DNA of 64,000 nucleotides, taken from NCBI RefSeq assembly GCF_022448905.1, contig NZ_JAKVCW010000008.1, forward strand, positions 162,684 through 226,683, given 5' to 3'. A program made the translations under genes and the position numbers. The notes beneath the pieces were generated by a model, which worked only from the letters and a program-made list of their open reading frames with translations, was not told the origin of the DNA and ran no database searches. This document shows, one piece after another, positions 45,335 through 54,822 of this stretch. Origin of the DNA: Shimia sp. (GTDB lineage Bacteria > Pseudomonadota > Alphaproteobacteria > Rhodobacterales > Rhodobacteraceae). Position 1 is the first letter of the stretch. Each line of letters starts with the position of its first letter.

Positions 45335-48300
45335 TCAATCCCTCTGATCCATCAGCAGCCGGAACTCTTCCAGACGCACTTCAAGCGCATCAAACCGCGC
45401 GCCAATGGCCTCGCCAACCGTGGCCCGCTCTTTAAGCGCCAGCACAAACTTCACCGTCTTCAACACATCACGCCACCGCGGATTGTCCGGTAAGGTCTCA
45501 ATCAGCAGGTACTTGTCCAACGTACGGGTCTGCAAAGATGTCTTGTCCAGGTTCACCCGCCAGATGCCGCTGGTTTCGGCAAAATCAATCTTGCTCTTGC
45601 CTGTGGCCGCCCCCCAAATCTCCAGAGACTCCGACATCAGTGTGACAATGGCCTCCCGATACGCATCTCCCGGCCCCTGCGCCTCATCCCCACTTTCATC
45701 CCGCGTCATCAGAGACGGCAAGGAGGTGTCCACTACATCGCGCAACGAGTTCACAAACTGCGCCCGAGGCACTTGCCCCGGTGTGAACAACACGGCGCGT
45801 CCGCCACCCGCTTCCGGCAACATGACAAACAGGCTCACCTGATGCGGCTGCCCCCGCAATGTCACCTCAATATGGATGGGCTCATCTTCAACCTCTGTCT
45901 GCTCCAATGGCGTCAACACGTCTTCTGGCAGGACATCTTTCAACCGGCTCTTGTTCACCGCAACCGGTGTGTCCAACACCTTCTGCCCCGCCTCGTTTGC
46001 GTAAGTGATGAGCCCCCGCGCATTCACACAGATCAAACCATCTTCCAGGGTATCAAGCAGCTGCGCCATGCGCCGCTGAGACAGCCGCAAGGCATCTTCG
46101 ATCTGAATACGGCGTTCGATTTCTTCTTTGAGTTCCCGGTTTTCCTCCGCCTGACTGCGCGCCCGGCTCGCCTCTAGAAGCGTGCGAATACGACTGAGCA
46201 ACTCATCCTTGGCAAAAGGCTTCACCACGTAATCATTCGCCCCGGCATCAAATCCAGCCAGCATATCACTCGTGCGTCCCCGCGCGGTCAGCAGGATGAT
46301 CGGCAACTCATGCAGACGGTGCCGACGCCGCAAATCCCGTGCCACATCCAGCCCGCTCAACCCGGTCATCATCACATCCAGAACAATCAAGTCCGGACGT
46401 TCTTTGGCGACACTGCGCAACGCCTCGGACCCGTTGTGCGCGGTCATCACCCGATAGCCCTGTGGCACTAGCAGGTTCTGCAGAACCTGCAAATTGATCG
46501 GCTCGTCATCCACCGCAAGAATCAAAGGCGATCCCTCCGGCGCAGCCGTCTCCACCTTTTCCACAGCGGGCTGTGGCGCCGCTGCCGTGACAAACTCGGC
46601 TGGCAGCAAATCCTCCGGCATCGCAACCGGCGCCTGATCCGTCACCGGCAGAATCACGCGAAACTCCGCGCCTTCTCCGGGGGGGCTGGACACTTCGATG
46701 CTGCCCGACATCATGTCGGCAAGGTGGCGCGCAATGGTCAGCCCCAAGCCCGTGCCAGTCGCCTGCCCCGAGCCATCCGGCGTCAGTTGCTCCAGCGGAT
46801 GGAAGATGCGCTCCATACTGTCTGCCGCAATGCCAGGCCCATGATCGCGAATACACACCACCAACTTATCCACAGTCGAGACCGCCGCCGTGATTTCCAC
46901 ATCACTTCCACCGCCGTATTTCACAGCATTGGACAACAAGTTGAACAGGATCTGTTCAAATCGCACCGGATCGGCATACACAGCCGGCAGGCCCTCCGGC
47001 AGATCAATTTGAAACTTGGCCGGATCCACTTGAAACGTCGGCTGCAACAACTGCACCACACTGTGCGCCGCATGGGACACATCAACAGGCTGCAAATCCA
47101 GTCGCATCCGCCCTTCGCGAATGCGGTAGATGTCCAACAAATCATCCACCAGTCGAGACAACCGCCGCGCGCTAAATGTGATCAACCGCAGCTGGCTGGC
47201 CTGCGCGGGCAGCATCTCGCCCATCGCTCCGCCTTCCAGCGTTTCCAGAATACCAATGATCCCGTTGAGCGGCGTACGCAGCTCATGGGAGGTATTGGCC
47301 AAAAACCGGTCCTTCATCCGGTCGGCCTCCTCGAGCTCGGCGTTTTTCTCACCAATCTCGCGCAGCTTCTCCTGCAACTCGTCATTCTTATCGCGAATAA
47401 GGTCCAACTGATCGCGCAATGCACGCCGCATTTGGTTCACCGCACGCGACAGCCGAGCGTACTCCACCGGGCGCTCATATTCCGGCAGCGCATCATTCAA
47501 ACTGCCCGTCGCCACGGCGCTCGCGGCCTCGGACATGCGGCGTACCGGTCGCGTGATGGCATTAGAGAACACAAAGGACAAAATTGATAAAATGACCGTT
47601 GCGATAGCGCCAATCGCCAACAAAGTTTCCCGCAAGCGTTCACTGTTCTTGAAGGCCGCGTCTCTGCTGGTCTCGGCCACCACTGTCCATTGTGGAAACG
47701 GGTCTTCCAGCACCCGCCAGGCAGACAGCGTCGCCCCGCCCGACAATCCAGCCTCCAACACCGCCACACCATCTAAACCCGTCATTTGCTTCGGCATCTT
47801 GACCGGCCCGCCTGCCGCAGGGCCGCCGTTGGAGGCAATCACAATGCCGCCCGAGGACAACACAGACACATCGGCATCACTTTCCGTCACCAGCGCCTCA
47901 AGGCTGTTGGGCGGTATCCGCAAGATCATTGCGCCACGGTGACTGCCATGCAGCCGCACCGGCACGGCCAGATAGGCGGCCAGCTCGCCGGTGATGGCGT
48001 CCACCGCAAAATCCTGAAACACAGGATCAAAGCCCGCGCCGGTGGTCACTTTGTAATAGGCCTGCCCCAACCCAATCACACGCTGATTGAGCGGCCGCCC
48101 CAAATAGGCATCTTTGTAAACCGAATAGACCACCTGCCCATGCCGGTCGGCGAGGTACAAATTGTCAAATTCCGCCTCCCGCAGGAACTCTTCAAAGTCC
48201 CGGTGAAACCGACGATGCGTGTTGGAATACTCCAGCGCCTCGCGCAGCAGTTGGTCTTCGATCTCCTCTTCGGCCGGGTTGCCTGCGGCACTGTCGACGC

Positions 48301-48625
48301 CAAAGATGCTGCGTAGCTGCGCCCCCGCCTCCTCTGGCGTTCCCTCCATCTGTCGCAGCGCATGACTGAAACCATAGAATTCCCCGACCGAGTAGCGCAC
48401 GTTCGCCGACTGCGCGAGGTTTTCCGCCTGCCGGCTGGCATAGGTCACATATTGCGCAACTTCGCTGGCCTTGGCGTCGCGCGCAAAGGCGACCTTCTCA
48501 AAGGTTTCGGTTGTGATGGTCTGATTGACAAGTCGGTAAAAAACCAAGCCGCCGAGCGCCAATGGCAGCACAGACGCAAGGAGAAAGGTGACAAGCAGGC
48601 GCGCGCGAATTCCCTGTAGTGGCAC
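45335..48625 (-). CDS. Hybrid sensor histidine kinase/response regulator, ChiS-like
   Basis: 1096 aa from GTG 48625 (CGGAG 5 bases upstream; the in-frame stretch to 48772 is not kept). Domains: TM helix 9-30, large periplasmic sensor (about 31-335), TM 335-355, HAMP and coiled coil to about 435, HisKA with H447 in SHELRTPLNG, HATPase with NLLSNAVKYG, DHGPGIA and GTGLGLTIA, receiver about 700-820 with D750, a PAS-like part (about 850-950), then a C-terminal domain (about 990-1066) with GIWRVNLDK, RTLDKYL, and NPRWRDVLKT. That last block resembles the ChiS-family DNA-binding domain of Vibrio. H-to-D spacing is 303 residues, equal to what I recall for V. cholerae ChiS (H469, D772). It is divergent from a chitin-oligosaccharide-type ABC operon. 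Confidence 0.82.
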   Translation of the reverse strand: MPLQGIRARLLVTFLLASVLPLALGGLVFYRLVNQTITTETFEKVAFARDAKASEVAQYVTYASRQAENLAQSANVRYSVGEFYGFSHALRQMEGTPEEAGAQLRSIFGVDSAAGNPAEEEIEDQLLREALEYSNTHRRFHRDFEEFLREAEFDNLYLADRHGQVVYSVYKDAYLGRPLNQRVIGLGQAYYKVTTGAGFDPVFQDFAVDAITGELAAYLAVPVRLHGSHRGAMILRIPPNSLEALVTESDADVSVLSSGGIVIASNGGPAAGGPVKMPKQMTGLDGVAVLEAGLSGGATLSAWRVLEDPFPQWTVVAETSRDAAFKNSERLRETLLAIGAIATVILSILSFVFSNAITRPVRRMSEAASAVATGSLNDALPEYERPVEYARLSRAVNQMRRALRDQLDLIRDKNDELQEKLREIGEKNAELEEADRMKDRFLANTSHELRTPLNGIIGILETLEGGAMGEMLPAQASQLRLITFSARRLSRLVDDLLDIYRIREGRMRLDLQPVDVSHAAHSVVQLLQPTFQVDPAKFQIDLPEGLPAVYADPVRFEQILFNLLSNAVKYGGGSDVEITAAVSTVDKLVVCIRDHGPGIAADSMERIFHPLEQLTPDGSGQATGTGLGLTIARHLADMMSGSIEVSSPPGEGAEFRVILPVTDQAPVAMPEDLLPAEFVTAAAPQPAVEKVETAAPEGSPLILAVDDEPINLQVLQNLLVPQGYRVMTAHNGSEALRSVAKERPDLIVLDVMMTGLSGLDVARDLRRRHRLHELPIILLTARGRTSDMLAGFDAGANDYVVKPFAKDELLSRIRTLLEASRARSQAEENRELKEEIERRIQIEDALRLSQRRMAQLLDTLEDGLICVNARGLITYANEAGQKVLDTPVAVNKSRLKDVLPEDVLTPLEQTEVEDEPIHIEVTLRGQPHQVSLFVMLPEAGGGRAVLFTPGQVPRAQFVNSLRDVVDTSLPSLMTRDESGDEAQGPGDAYREAIVTLMSESLEIWGAATGKSKIDFAETSGIWRVNLDKTSLQTRTLDKYLLIETLPDNPRWRDVLKTVKFVLALKERATVGEAIGARFDALEVRLEEFRLLMDQRD

Positions 48626-48823
48626 TGTAACTCCGAAATTTCTGGTTTTGTTGCAGCTGATCCTGCGGTTTGGCCAAGGTCGAAACAAGGGTTCAAACTG
48701 AAATTCACAAAGAATTTTTCCGCAGGTAGGAATTCTAACAACCTGAAAGAGATGGATTTTTAATGGCCGCAAGCGGAGATCAAACTGTGTTTTGACGAAA
48801 TTGCCGATTTTTCTGGTGCCATT

Positions 48824-48956
48824 CCTCCGAGCGGGAGGATTTCAATGCGCAACATCCGTGGCGTTTGGTGAGGAGACCAAATGCAACCATGATTTGCATC
48901 ATGGCCCCTCGATACGAGGCATGACGCGGACAGACATAAGGCGGGACAACCCGCCT
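48824..48956 (+). promoter_or_regulatory. Leader with four inverted repeats before the ABC binding protein
   Basis: The 349 bases between the kinase and binding-protein genes hold no ORF of interest but four inverted repeats: 48824-48838 (5-bp arms), 48887-48904 (CCATGAT-TTGC-ATCATGG, 7-bp arms), 48907-48919 (5-bp arms, 3-base loop) and 48939-48956 (AGGCGGG-ACAA-CCCGCCT). The last lies just before the ribosome binding site. They may be operators for the divergent regulator, or a folded mRNA leader. Confidence 0.5.
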
Positions 48957-48974
48957 GCACAGGGAGACACAAAA

Positions 48975-50630
48975 ATGAAATTTAAGGCTACTGCCGGGCT
49001 GCTGGCTTCGGTTGCGCTCTGGACAACCACCGCTCAGGCCGAAGAGACCGTCCTGACGGCGCTGCCGGATCAGGTCACTGCATGGGTGGAAAACTTCAAC
49101 CCATTCAACCAGACCACCGCCGCACCTTCCGTCATGCATTTCATGTATGAACCGCTGATCATCTTCAACGCGCTGGACGGCGGCAAGCCGATCTTCCGTC
49201 TAGCAACCGCGTTTGACTACGCAGACGACCTTGGCTCCATCACCGTCACCCTGCGCGATGGCGTGAAGTGGTCTGACGGCGAAGCCTTCACTGCCGATGA
49301 CGTGATCAAATCCTTCGACCTGGCTCTGAGCAACCCGGCTCTGGACAGCGTGGGCATGGCGCAAATGCTGTCTGGCGTGGAAAAGCTTGACGACAAGACC
49401 GTGCGCTTCAACCTCGCCACCCCTTCCAGCCAGGCGATGTATCAAATCGTGCGCGTACCAATTGTGCCTGAGCACGTCTGGAGCGGGGTAGATGATCCTG
49501 TGACCTTCACCAACCCGAACCCGGTTGGCTCCGGTCCGCTGACCGAAATCCGCCGCTTCACCCCGCAGGAATACACCCAGTGTCGCAACGCCAACTACTG
49601 GGATGCTGACAGTCTGAAAGTGGACTGCATGCGCTTCCCACAGATCGCCAACAACGATCAGGCGCTGGCCGCAGCCGCCAATGGTGAGCTAGACTGGATG
49701 GGCTCCTTCCTGCCAGACATCGACAACACCTACGTCGCGAAAGACCCTGAAAACCACCGTTACTGGCTGCCTGGTGGCTCGCTTGTGGCCTTCTACATGA
49801 ACTTTGAAGCACCTGAAGCGGGCGACAAAGCGGCGTTCAACGACGTGAACTTCCGCCGCGCTGTGTCTATGGCATTTGACCGCGAAGCCATGGTGGAAAT
49901 CGCCGGTTACGGCTATCCAACCATCAACCAGTACCCCTCGGGTCTGGGCCGTGCGTTCCACGCTTGGAACAACGCGGAAGTCGACGAGAAATTTGGGGGC
50001 TTCACCCGATATGACATCGACGGCGCCAAATCACTGCTGGCCGAAGCAGGCTTCAAAGACATCGACGGTGACGGCTTTGTCGAAACACCAGACGGCGAAC
50101 AGATCGACCTCGAAGTCATCGTGCCAAACGGTTGGACCGACTGGGTCAACAGCTGTCAGATCGCTGTGGAAGGCCTGAACGCCGCCGGCATCAAAGCCAG
50201 CGTTGCCACACCTGAAGCCGCAGTATGGACAGAGAAACTCATCACCGGTGAGTACGACATGGCCATCAACTCGGTACGTGTCGGTGCAACCCCGTTCAAC
50301 CAGTATCTGGACTCGCTGCACAAGAACAACCAGGCCAAATCCCGCTTCGCAGCGTCGCGTTACTACAACGACGAGCTGAGCGATCTTCTGGATAAGTTCA
50401 CCCAGACCAGCGACACCGAAAAGCAGATGGAAATCATGGCTGAAGTGCAGACCATCGTAGGGGAAGATGTGCCACTGGCGTATGTCTTCAACAATCCCCG
50501 CTGGTATCAGTACAACACCAAGCGTTTCACCGGCTTCTTCAATGCGGACAATCCGGTGGCCAACCCGGTGGTTCACAAGACCAACCCGGCCCGCCTGGTC
50601 CACCTGCTGAACCTGCGGCCAGCTGAGTAA
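48975..50630 (+). CDS. ABC transporter substrate-binding protein, family 5 (chitin-oligosaccharide-binding-protein-like)
   Basis: 551 aa periplasmic receptor. Signal peptide 1-22 (AQA cleavage), no lipobox. The family 5 (oligopeptide/oligosaccharide) signature LRDGVKWSDGEAFTADDVIKSF is near residue 90. Segments such as PVGSGPLTEI, CRNANYW, NDQALAAAANGELDWMG and GWTDWVNS recall the Vibrio chitin oligosaccharide-binding protein (CBP) and cellooligosaccharide receptors. Length also agrees (about 550 aa). The operon continues with permeases, ATPases and a GH20 enzyme, and a ChiS-like kinase is divergent. Imported (GlcNAc)n is the inferred ligand; a peptide ligand is the alternative. Confidence 0.82.
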   Translation: MKFKATAGLLASVALWTTTAQAEETVLTALPDQVTAWVENFNPFNQTTAAPSVMHFMYEPLIIFNALDGGKPIFRLATAFDYADDLGSITVTLRDGVKWSDGEAFTADDVIKSFDLALSNPALDSVGMAQMLSGVEKLDDKTVRFNLATPSSQAMYQIVRVPIVPEHVWSGVDDPVTFTNPNPVGSGPLTEIRRFTPQEYTQCRNANYWDADSLKVDCMRFPQIANNDQALAAAANGELDWMGSFLPDIDNTYVAKDPENHRYWLPGGSLVAFYMNFEAPEAGDKAAFNDVNFRRAVSMAFDREAMVEIAGYGYPTINQYPSGLGRAFHAWNNAEVDEKFGGFTRYDIDGAKSLLAEAGFKDIDGDGFVETPDGEQIDLEVIVPNGWTDWVNSCQIAVEGLNAAGIKASVATPEAAVWTEKLITGEYDMAINSVRVGATPFNQYLDSLHKNNQAKSRFAASRYYNDELSDLLDKFTQTSDTEKQMEIMAEVQTIVGEDVPLAYVFNNPRWYQYNTKRFTGFFNADNPVANPVVHKTNPARLVHLLNLRPAE

Positions 50631-50645
50631 AGCTTCCCTACCTTA

Positions 50646-50676
50646 GGGGCCGCTCACACCGTGAGTGGCCCCGCTT
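50646..50676 (+). other. Intercistronic hairpin after the binding-protein gene
   Basis: A 12-bp stem with one G-U pair (50646-50657 with 50661-50672) and a 3-base loop, then GCTTTT. It sits 15 bases after the stop of the binding-protein gene and before the permease gene. Such hairpins commonly protect the receptor mRNA or partly stop transcription, giving more receptor than permease. Confidence 0.7.
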
Positions 50677-50714
50677 TTGGCAGACACTTCCCTCTCGACA
50701 GATGGTTTGACCTG

Positions 50715-51692
50715 ATGCGTTTTCTATTGAAGCGGCTCGGCTTCTACGGCGTGGCCTTTCTGGTGGCTGCGACCTTCAACTTCATGATCCCGCGCATGTT
50801 GCCTGGCAACCCCGCCGACATCATGCTGGCCAACTCCGGCGGCATGATTGCGCCTGAGGCCCGCGACGCGCTGATGGCAACATTTGGCTTCATCGACGCC
50901 CCCCTGCATGAACAGTATTTTGCCTACCTTGGCTCAATCTTCACCTGGGACTTCGGCCTGTCGATCAAGTTCTACCCCATGCCCGTGGCAGATGTGCTGA
51001 TGCAGGCCCTGCCCTGGACCCTCTTCCTCACCGGCTCTGCCCTGTTGATTTCCTTTTCCATCGGCACGCTTCTCGGCATCCTGGCCGCATGGCGCCGCGG
51101 ACGGCTCACCGACGTAATCGCCTCCCCAACCGCACTGGCCCTCCAATCCGTGCCTGCGGTGGTTGTGGCGCTCTGCGGTCTTTACTTTCTCGCGGTGCAA
51201 AACCGCGTCTTCCCGACCTCTTACGCCTTCAACCCAAGTCTTGACCCGGCCTGGAGCTGGGAGTTCATTTCCTCGGTTCTCTACCATGGCTTCCTGCCGG
51301 TCGTGACCCTAAGCGTTGTATTGATCGGAGGCTACCTGATCACCATGCGCAACAACATGATTGGCCAACTCGGCGAAGACTATCTTGCCATGGCCGAAGC
51401 CAAAGGTCTGAGCGACGCCCGCGTGCGCTATGCCTATGCCGCCCGAAACGCCCTTCTGCCCTCGGTCACTGCTCTGGCACTCAGCTTTGGCGCCCTGTTT
51501 GGCGGTTCGCTTATCACCGAAGTGGTGTTCAACTACCCCGGCGTCGGCAACCTCTTGTACCTCGGAATCGTCGGGCGTGATTTCCCGCTGATCCAGGGCC
51601 AGTTGCTCATCATGACACTTGCCATGCTGCTCGCGAACCTCGCGGTAGACCTGGCCTATGTCTTCCTTGATCCCCGATTGAAGAGGGCCTGA
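50715..51692 (+). CDS. ABC transporter permease (DppB/OppB type)
   Basis: 325 aa inner-membrane subunit with six hydrophobic segments. The N-terminal FLLKRLGFYGVAFLVAATFNFMIPRMLPGNPAD block is typical of OppB-type permeases, and the EAA loop (AEAKGLSDARVRYAYAARNALLP, near residue 230) that docks the ATPase is clear. The start is ATG 50715. The stop overlaps the next permease start by one base (TGATG). Part of the putative chitin-oligosaccharide importer. Confidence 0.9.
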   Translation: MRFLLKRLGFYGVAFLVAATFNFMIPRMLPGNPADIMLANSGGMIAPEARDALMATFGFIDAPLHEQYFAYLGSIFTWDFGLSIKFYPMPVADVLMQALPWTLFLTGSALLISFSIGTLLGILAAWRRGRLTDVIASPTALALQSVPAVVVALCGLYFLAVQNRVFPTSYAFNPSLDPAWSWEFISSVLYHGFLPVVTLSVVLIGGYLITMRNNMIGQLGEDYLAMAEAKGLSDARVRYAYAARNALLPSVTALALSFGALFGGSLITEVVFNYPGVGNLLYLGIVGRDFPLIQGQLLIMTLAMLLANLAVDLAYVFLDPRLKRA

Positions 51693-52600
51693 TGTCTGAT
51701 CTTCTCCGCACCTTCCTGCGCAACCGCAAAGCCGCCATCGGCCTGACCATTGTCTTGATCTATGTTGCCATTGCGATTTTTGCGCCTCTCATCGCCCCGT
51801 TTGACCCTGTGGCCCGCGTTGGCCGCCCGCACCAGGCACCGTCCGCAGAACATTGGCTCGGCACCACGCGCATGGGCCGCGACGTGTTTAGCCAGCTGAT
51901 CTGGGGCACCCGTACCTCGCTTATGGTGGGCATCGTTGCCGGACTGATCGTCACCGCCATTGGCACCGCCATCGGCATCACCGCCGCCTATTTTGGCAGT
52001 TGGGTCGACGATGTCCTGAACTTCCTAACCAACGTTGTATTGGTTCTGCCGCAACTGCCCTTGCTGCTGGTTCTTGCCGCGTTCCTTGGTCAGGTTGGCC
52101 CTTGGGCCATCGCCCTGATCATCGGTCTGACCTCCTGGGCCTGGGGCGCACGCGTCACTCGCGCGCAGGCCATGTCCCTCAAAACCCGTGACTTCATCCA
52201 AGCCTCCGCGATGATTGGCGAGCCCACCTGGCGCATGATCCTTGTGGAGATGCTGCCCAACCTACTGTCGATCATCGGCTTCAACTTCATTGGCTCCGTG
52301 ATCTTCACCATCATCACCGAGGCCACGCTGGAATTCCTAGGTCTCGGCAGCCCGCTCGCCACCTCTTGGGGCACCATGCTCTATAACGCACAAACCGCCT
52401 CCGCCATTATGGTGGGCGCCTGGTGGGAAGTGTTGGCCCCCTGTGCCGCGATTGTCCTGATCGGCATCGGCCTGTCGCTGATGAACTTTGGTGTGGATGA
52501 GATCGCCAATCCGCGCATGCGCACCCTTGGCAACGTCGCCAAAGCCCTGCGCATTGAGAAACGTCTGACCCGTCAGCGCATGCAGGAGGCCAACCAATGA
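51692..52600 (+). CDS. ABC transporter permease (DppC/OppC type)
   Basis: 302 aa with the OppC N-terminal domain (first TM followed by FDPVARVGRPHQAPSAEHWLGTTRMGRDVFSQLIWGTR) and five further hydrophobic segments. The EAA loop RAQAMSLKTRDFIQASAMIGEPTWRMI is near residue 150. It pairs with the DppB-like subunit. A one-base overlap upstream and a 4-base overlap downstream tie it into the operon. Confidence 0.9.
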   Translation: MSDLLRTFLRNRKAAIGLTIVLIYVAIAIFAPLIAPFDPVARVGRPHQAPSAEHWLGTTRMGRDVFSQLIWGTRTSLMVGIVAGLIVTAIGTAIGITAAYFGSWVDDVLNFLTNVVLVLPQLPLLLVLAAFLGQVGPWAIALIIGLTSWAWGARVTRAQAMSLKTRDFIQASAMIGEPTWRMILVEMLPNLLSIIGFNFIGSVIFTIITEATLEFLGLGSPLATSWGTMLYNAQTASAIMVGAWWEVLAPCAAIVLIGIGLSLMNFGVDEIANPRMRTLGNVAKALRIEKRLTRQRMQEANQ

Positions 52601-53409
52601 GCGCCCTTCTTTCTGTCAAAGACCTGCGCATTGACTATCTGACCAGCGGGGAGCCGTTCACCGCGGTGCGCGACATCTCTTTTGAGATCCAGCCCAACGA
52701 AATCCTTGGCCTCGCCGGGGAGTCAGGCTGTGGCAAAAGCACGGTGGCTTACGCCCTCATGCGTCTGCACAAACCGCCTGCGCTGGTGCGCAACGGCCAC
52801 ATCCTGTTTGAAGGCCGCGATGTGCTCTCCTTTGGCGACAAAGAGCTGCGCGCCTGGCGTTGGTCCGAAGTCTCCATGGTGTTCCAAAGCGCGATGAACT
52901 CGCTCAGCCCGGTGATGACCATCTTCCGGCAGTTCTACGACATGCTGCGCGCGCATGGCATGGTGACCAAAGCACAGGCACAAGAACGCACCGCGCAGAT
53001 GCTCGAGATGGTCGGCATCCCCGCCGACCGTATGCACGCCCACCCGCACCAACTCTCTGGTGGTATGCGCCAGCGTGTGGCGCTGGCCTTGGCCCTCACG
53101 CTCAAACCCAAACTGATCATCATGGACGAACCCACCACCGCGCTTGATGTGGTGGTGCAACGTGAAATCCTGCAAGAGGTGCTGCGCCTAAAAGATGAAC
53201 TCGGTTTCTCCGTGCTGTTCATCACCCACGACATTGCCCTGATGGCCCAGATTTCGGACCGCATCGGCATCATGCGGGAAGGCAAGATTGTCGAAATAGG
53301 CACCGCCTCGCAAATCGTGACGGCACCGGAACACGACTACACCAGCAGCCTATGGAACGCGATGCCGCTCCTCGCCCAGCGCCCGGAAGGAATGGCCCAT
53401 GCCGTCTGA
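52597..53409 (+). CDS. ABC transporter ATP-binding protein (DppD/OppD type)
   Basis: 270 aa nucleotide-binding subunit. Walker A GESGCGKST (near residue 42), Q-loop VFQSAMNSLSP, signature LSGGMRQRV (near 152), Walker B KLIIMDEPTTALD, and the switch His in FITHDIA. It is somewhat short at the C-terminus compared with typical DppD (about 325 aa), and lacks the OppD zinc/iron-type tail. It overlaps its neighbours by 4 and 11 bases. Confidence 0.9.
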   Translation: MSALLSVKDLRIDYLTSGEPFTAVRDISFEIQPNEILGLAGESGCGKSTVAYALMRLHKPPALVRNGHILFEGRDVLSFGDKELRAWRWSEVSMVFQSAMNSLSPVMTIFRQFYDMLRAHGMVTKAQAQERTAQMLEMVGIPADRMHAHPHQLSGGMRQRVALALALTLKPKLIIMDEPTTALDVVVQREILQEVLRLKDELGFSVLFITHDIALMAQISDRIGIMREGKIVEIGTASQIVTAPEHDYTSSLWNAMPLLAQRPEGMAHAV

Positions 53410-54328
53410 CACCCCAATCCTCAGCCTCGACAATCTGAGCAAAACTTTCACCGTGCGTCCGGTCTTTGGCCGCGCCTCGGTGGTGTACGCACTGCGCAAT
53501 GTGTCACTCGACCTCCTGCCGGGTCGCGCCCTCGCCCTAGTCGGCGAAAGTGGCTCCGGCAAAAGCACCGTTGGCAAAATGATCGTCGGGGTGCACAGCC
53601 CCACTTCGGGCCGCATCCTGTTTGAAGGTCAGGACATCGCCGCTATGACATCCAAGGCGGATCAAATGCGCTATCGCCAGGCGGTGCAAATGGTCTTCCA
53701 GGACCCTTTCTCCGCTCTGAACCCGGCCCACACCATCCGTCACCATCTGCTGCGTGCCTTGGCTTTGCATCAGCCAGAAGTCAACCCGGACGCCGCGCTG
53801 CGATCTATTCTGGAAGACGTGGAACTGGACCCGGTCTCCACCCCGGACAAGTTCCCACATGAACTTTCCGGTGGTCAACGCCAGCGCGTGAACTTCGCCC
53901 GCGCTTTGGCGGTGAAAGCCCGCCTGATCGTGGCGGACGAGCCGACCTCGATGCTGGATGTATCGATCCGTAAATCCGTCCTGGGTCTGATGCAGCGTCT
54001 CAAATCTGAATACGGCCTGTCGATCCTGTACATCACCCACGACATCGCCACGGCCGAGTATTTGGCGGAGGACACCGCCGTAATGTTCCGCGGGCAGGTG
54101 GTCGAGAAAGGCCCAACGGCTTCAGTTGTTGGCAACCCACAGCATGGCTACACCAAGCTCCTGCGCGCGGCTGTGCCGGACCCCGCCTTGCGCCTGACAG
54201 GAGGCGATGCGGGCTTTGCTGCCCAAGCCAAAGTGGTGCGCGAAACCAGCGCCCATCCTGTCAGCGCCTTGCGCGAGATCAGCCCCGGCCATGTCATTGC
54301 CGAACATGCGGTCCCGGCCCATGCCTGA
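53399..54328 (+). CDS. ABC transporter ATP-binding protein (DppF/OppF type)
   Basis: 309 aa, second ATPase of the importer. Walker A GESGSGKST (near residue 47), LSGGQRQRVN signature (near 157), Walker B LIVADEPTSMLD, and YITHDIATAEY. It forms a heterodimer with the preceding ATPase. Its start lies 11 bases inside the previous gene, and its end overlaps the GNAT gene by 8 bases, so all six genes to the hexosaminidase read as one unit. Confidence 0.9.
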   Translation: MPSDTPILSLDNLSKTFTVRPVFGRASVVYALRNVSLDLLPGRALALVGESGSGKSTVGKMIVGVHSPTSGRILFEGQDIAAMTSKADQMRYRQAVQMVFQDPFSALNPAHTIRHHLLRALALHQPEVNPDAALRSILEDVELDPVSTPDKFPHELSGGQRQRVNFARALAVKARLIVADEPTSMLDVSIRKSVLGLMQRLKSEYGLSILYITHDIATAEYLAEDTAVMFRGQVVEKGPTASVVGNPQHGYTKLLRAAVPDPALRLTGGDAGFAAQAKVVRETSAHPVSALREISPGHVIAEHAVPAHA

Positions 54329-54776
54329 TCTGCTGGTGCCACTCTACAGTCTACCGCCGGAGCCTCCTCTACCCGAAGGAATCACCCTGCGCGCGGCGCT
54401 GCCCTTTGAATCCCATGTGTTGCTGGCCTTTGTCTCCAAACATTTTGGTGTCAAATGGGTGGACGAATGTACCGTGGCTTTGGCCGCTCGACCTGCCCGT
54501 GTTCTAGTCGCTACCGAAGGGTCCACCCTACTTGGCTTTGCCTGCTACGACGTCACCTGCCGCGGCTTTTTCGGCCCCACCGGCGTGGCGCCAGAAGCTC
54601 GCGGCAAGGGCATTGGAAAAGCGCTCCTTCTGGCCGCATTGCACCGTCTGCGCGCCGATGGCTTTGCCTACGGCGTGATCGGGCAGGCCGGGCCAGTTGA
54701 GTTCTACCAACAAACCTGCGGCGCCGTTGTGATCCCCGGCTCCGAACAAGGCGTCTTTGCCAACGCACTTGCGTGA
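54321..54776 (+). CDS. GNAT family N-acetyltransferase
   Basis: 151 aa single-domain GNAT. The acetyl-CoA pyrophosphate loop is GVAPEARGKGIGKALL (R/Q-x-x-G-x-G/A form, near residue 93), following the strand FGPTG. Its start overlaps the ATPase gene by 8 bases. Position in an operon for a GlcNAc-containing oligosaccharide suggests an amino-sugar substrate, such as glucosamine re-acetylation, but nothing in the sequence proves it. Confidence 0.78.
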   Translation: MPDLLVPLYSLPPEPPLPEGITLRAALPFESHVLLAFVSKHFGVKWVDECTVALAARPARVLVATEGSTLLGFACYDVTCRGFFGPTGVAPEARGKGIGKALLLAALHRLRADGFAYGVIGQAGPVEFYQQTCGAVVIPGSEQGVFANALA

Positions 54777-54822
54777 CCTCTTTTGACACTGTCTTAGTCA
54801 TCCAACCAACAGGACGATAGAA

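Noticed and set aside
48626..48772. Longer N-terminus of the hybrid kinase from 48772
   Set aside because: The added residues are neither a signal nor a domain, and the GTG at 48625 has a good ribosome binding site directly before the first transmembrane helix.
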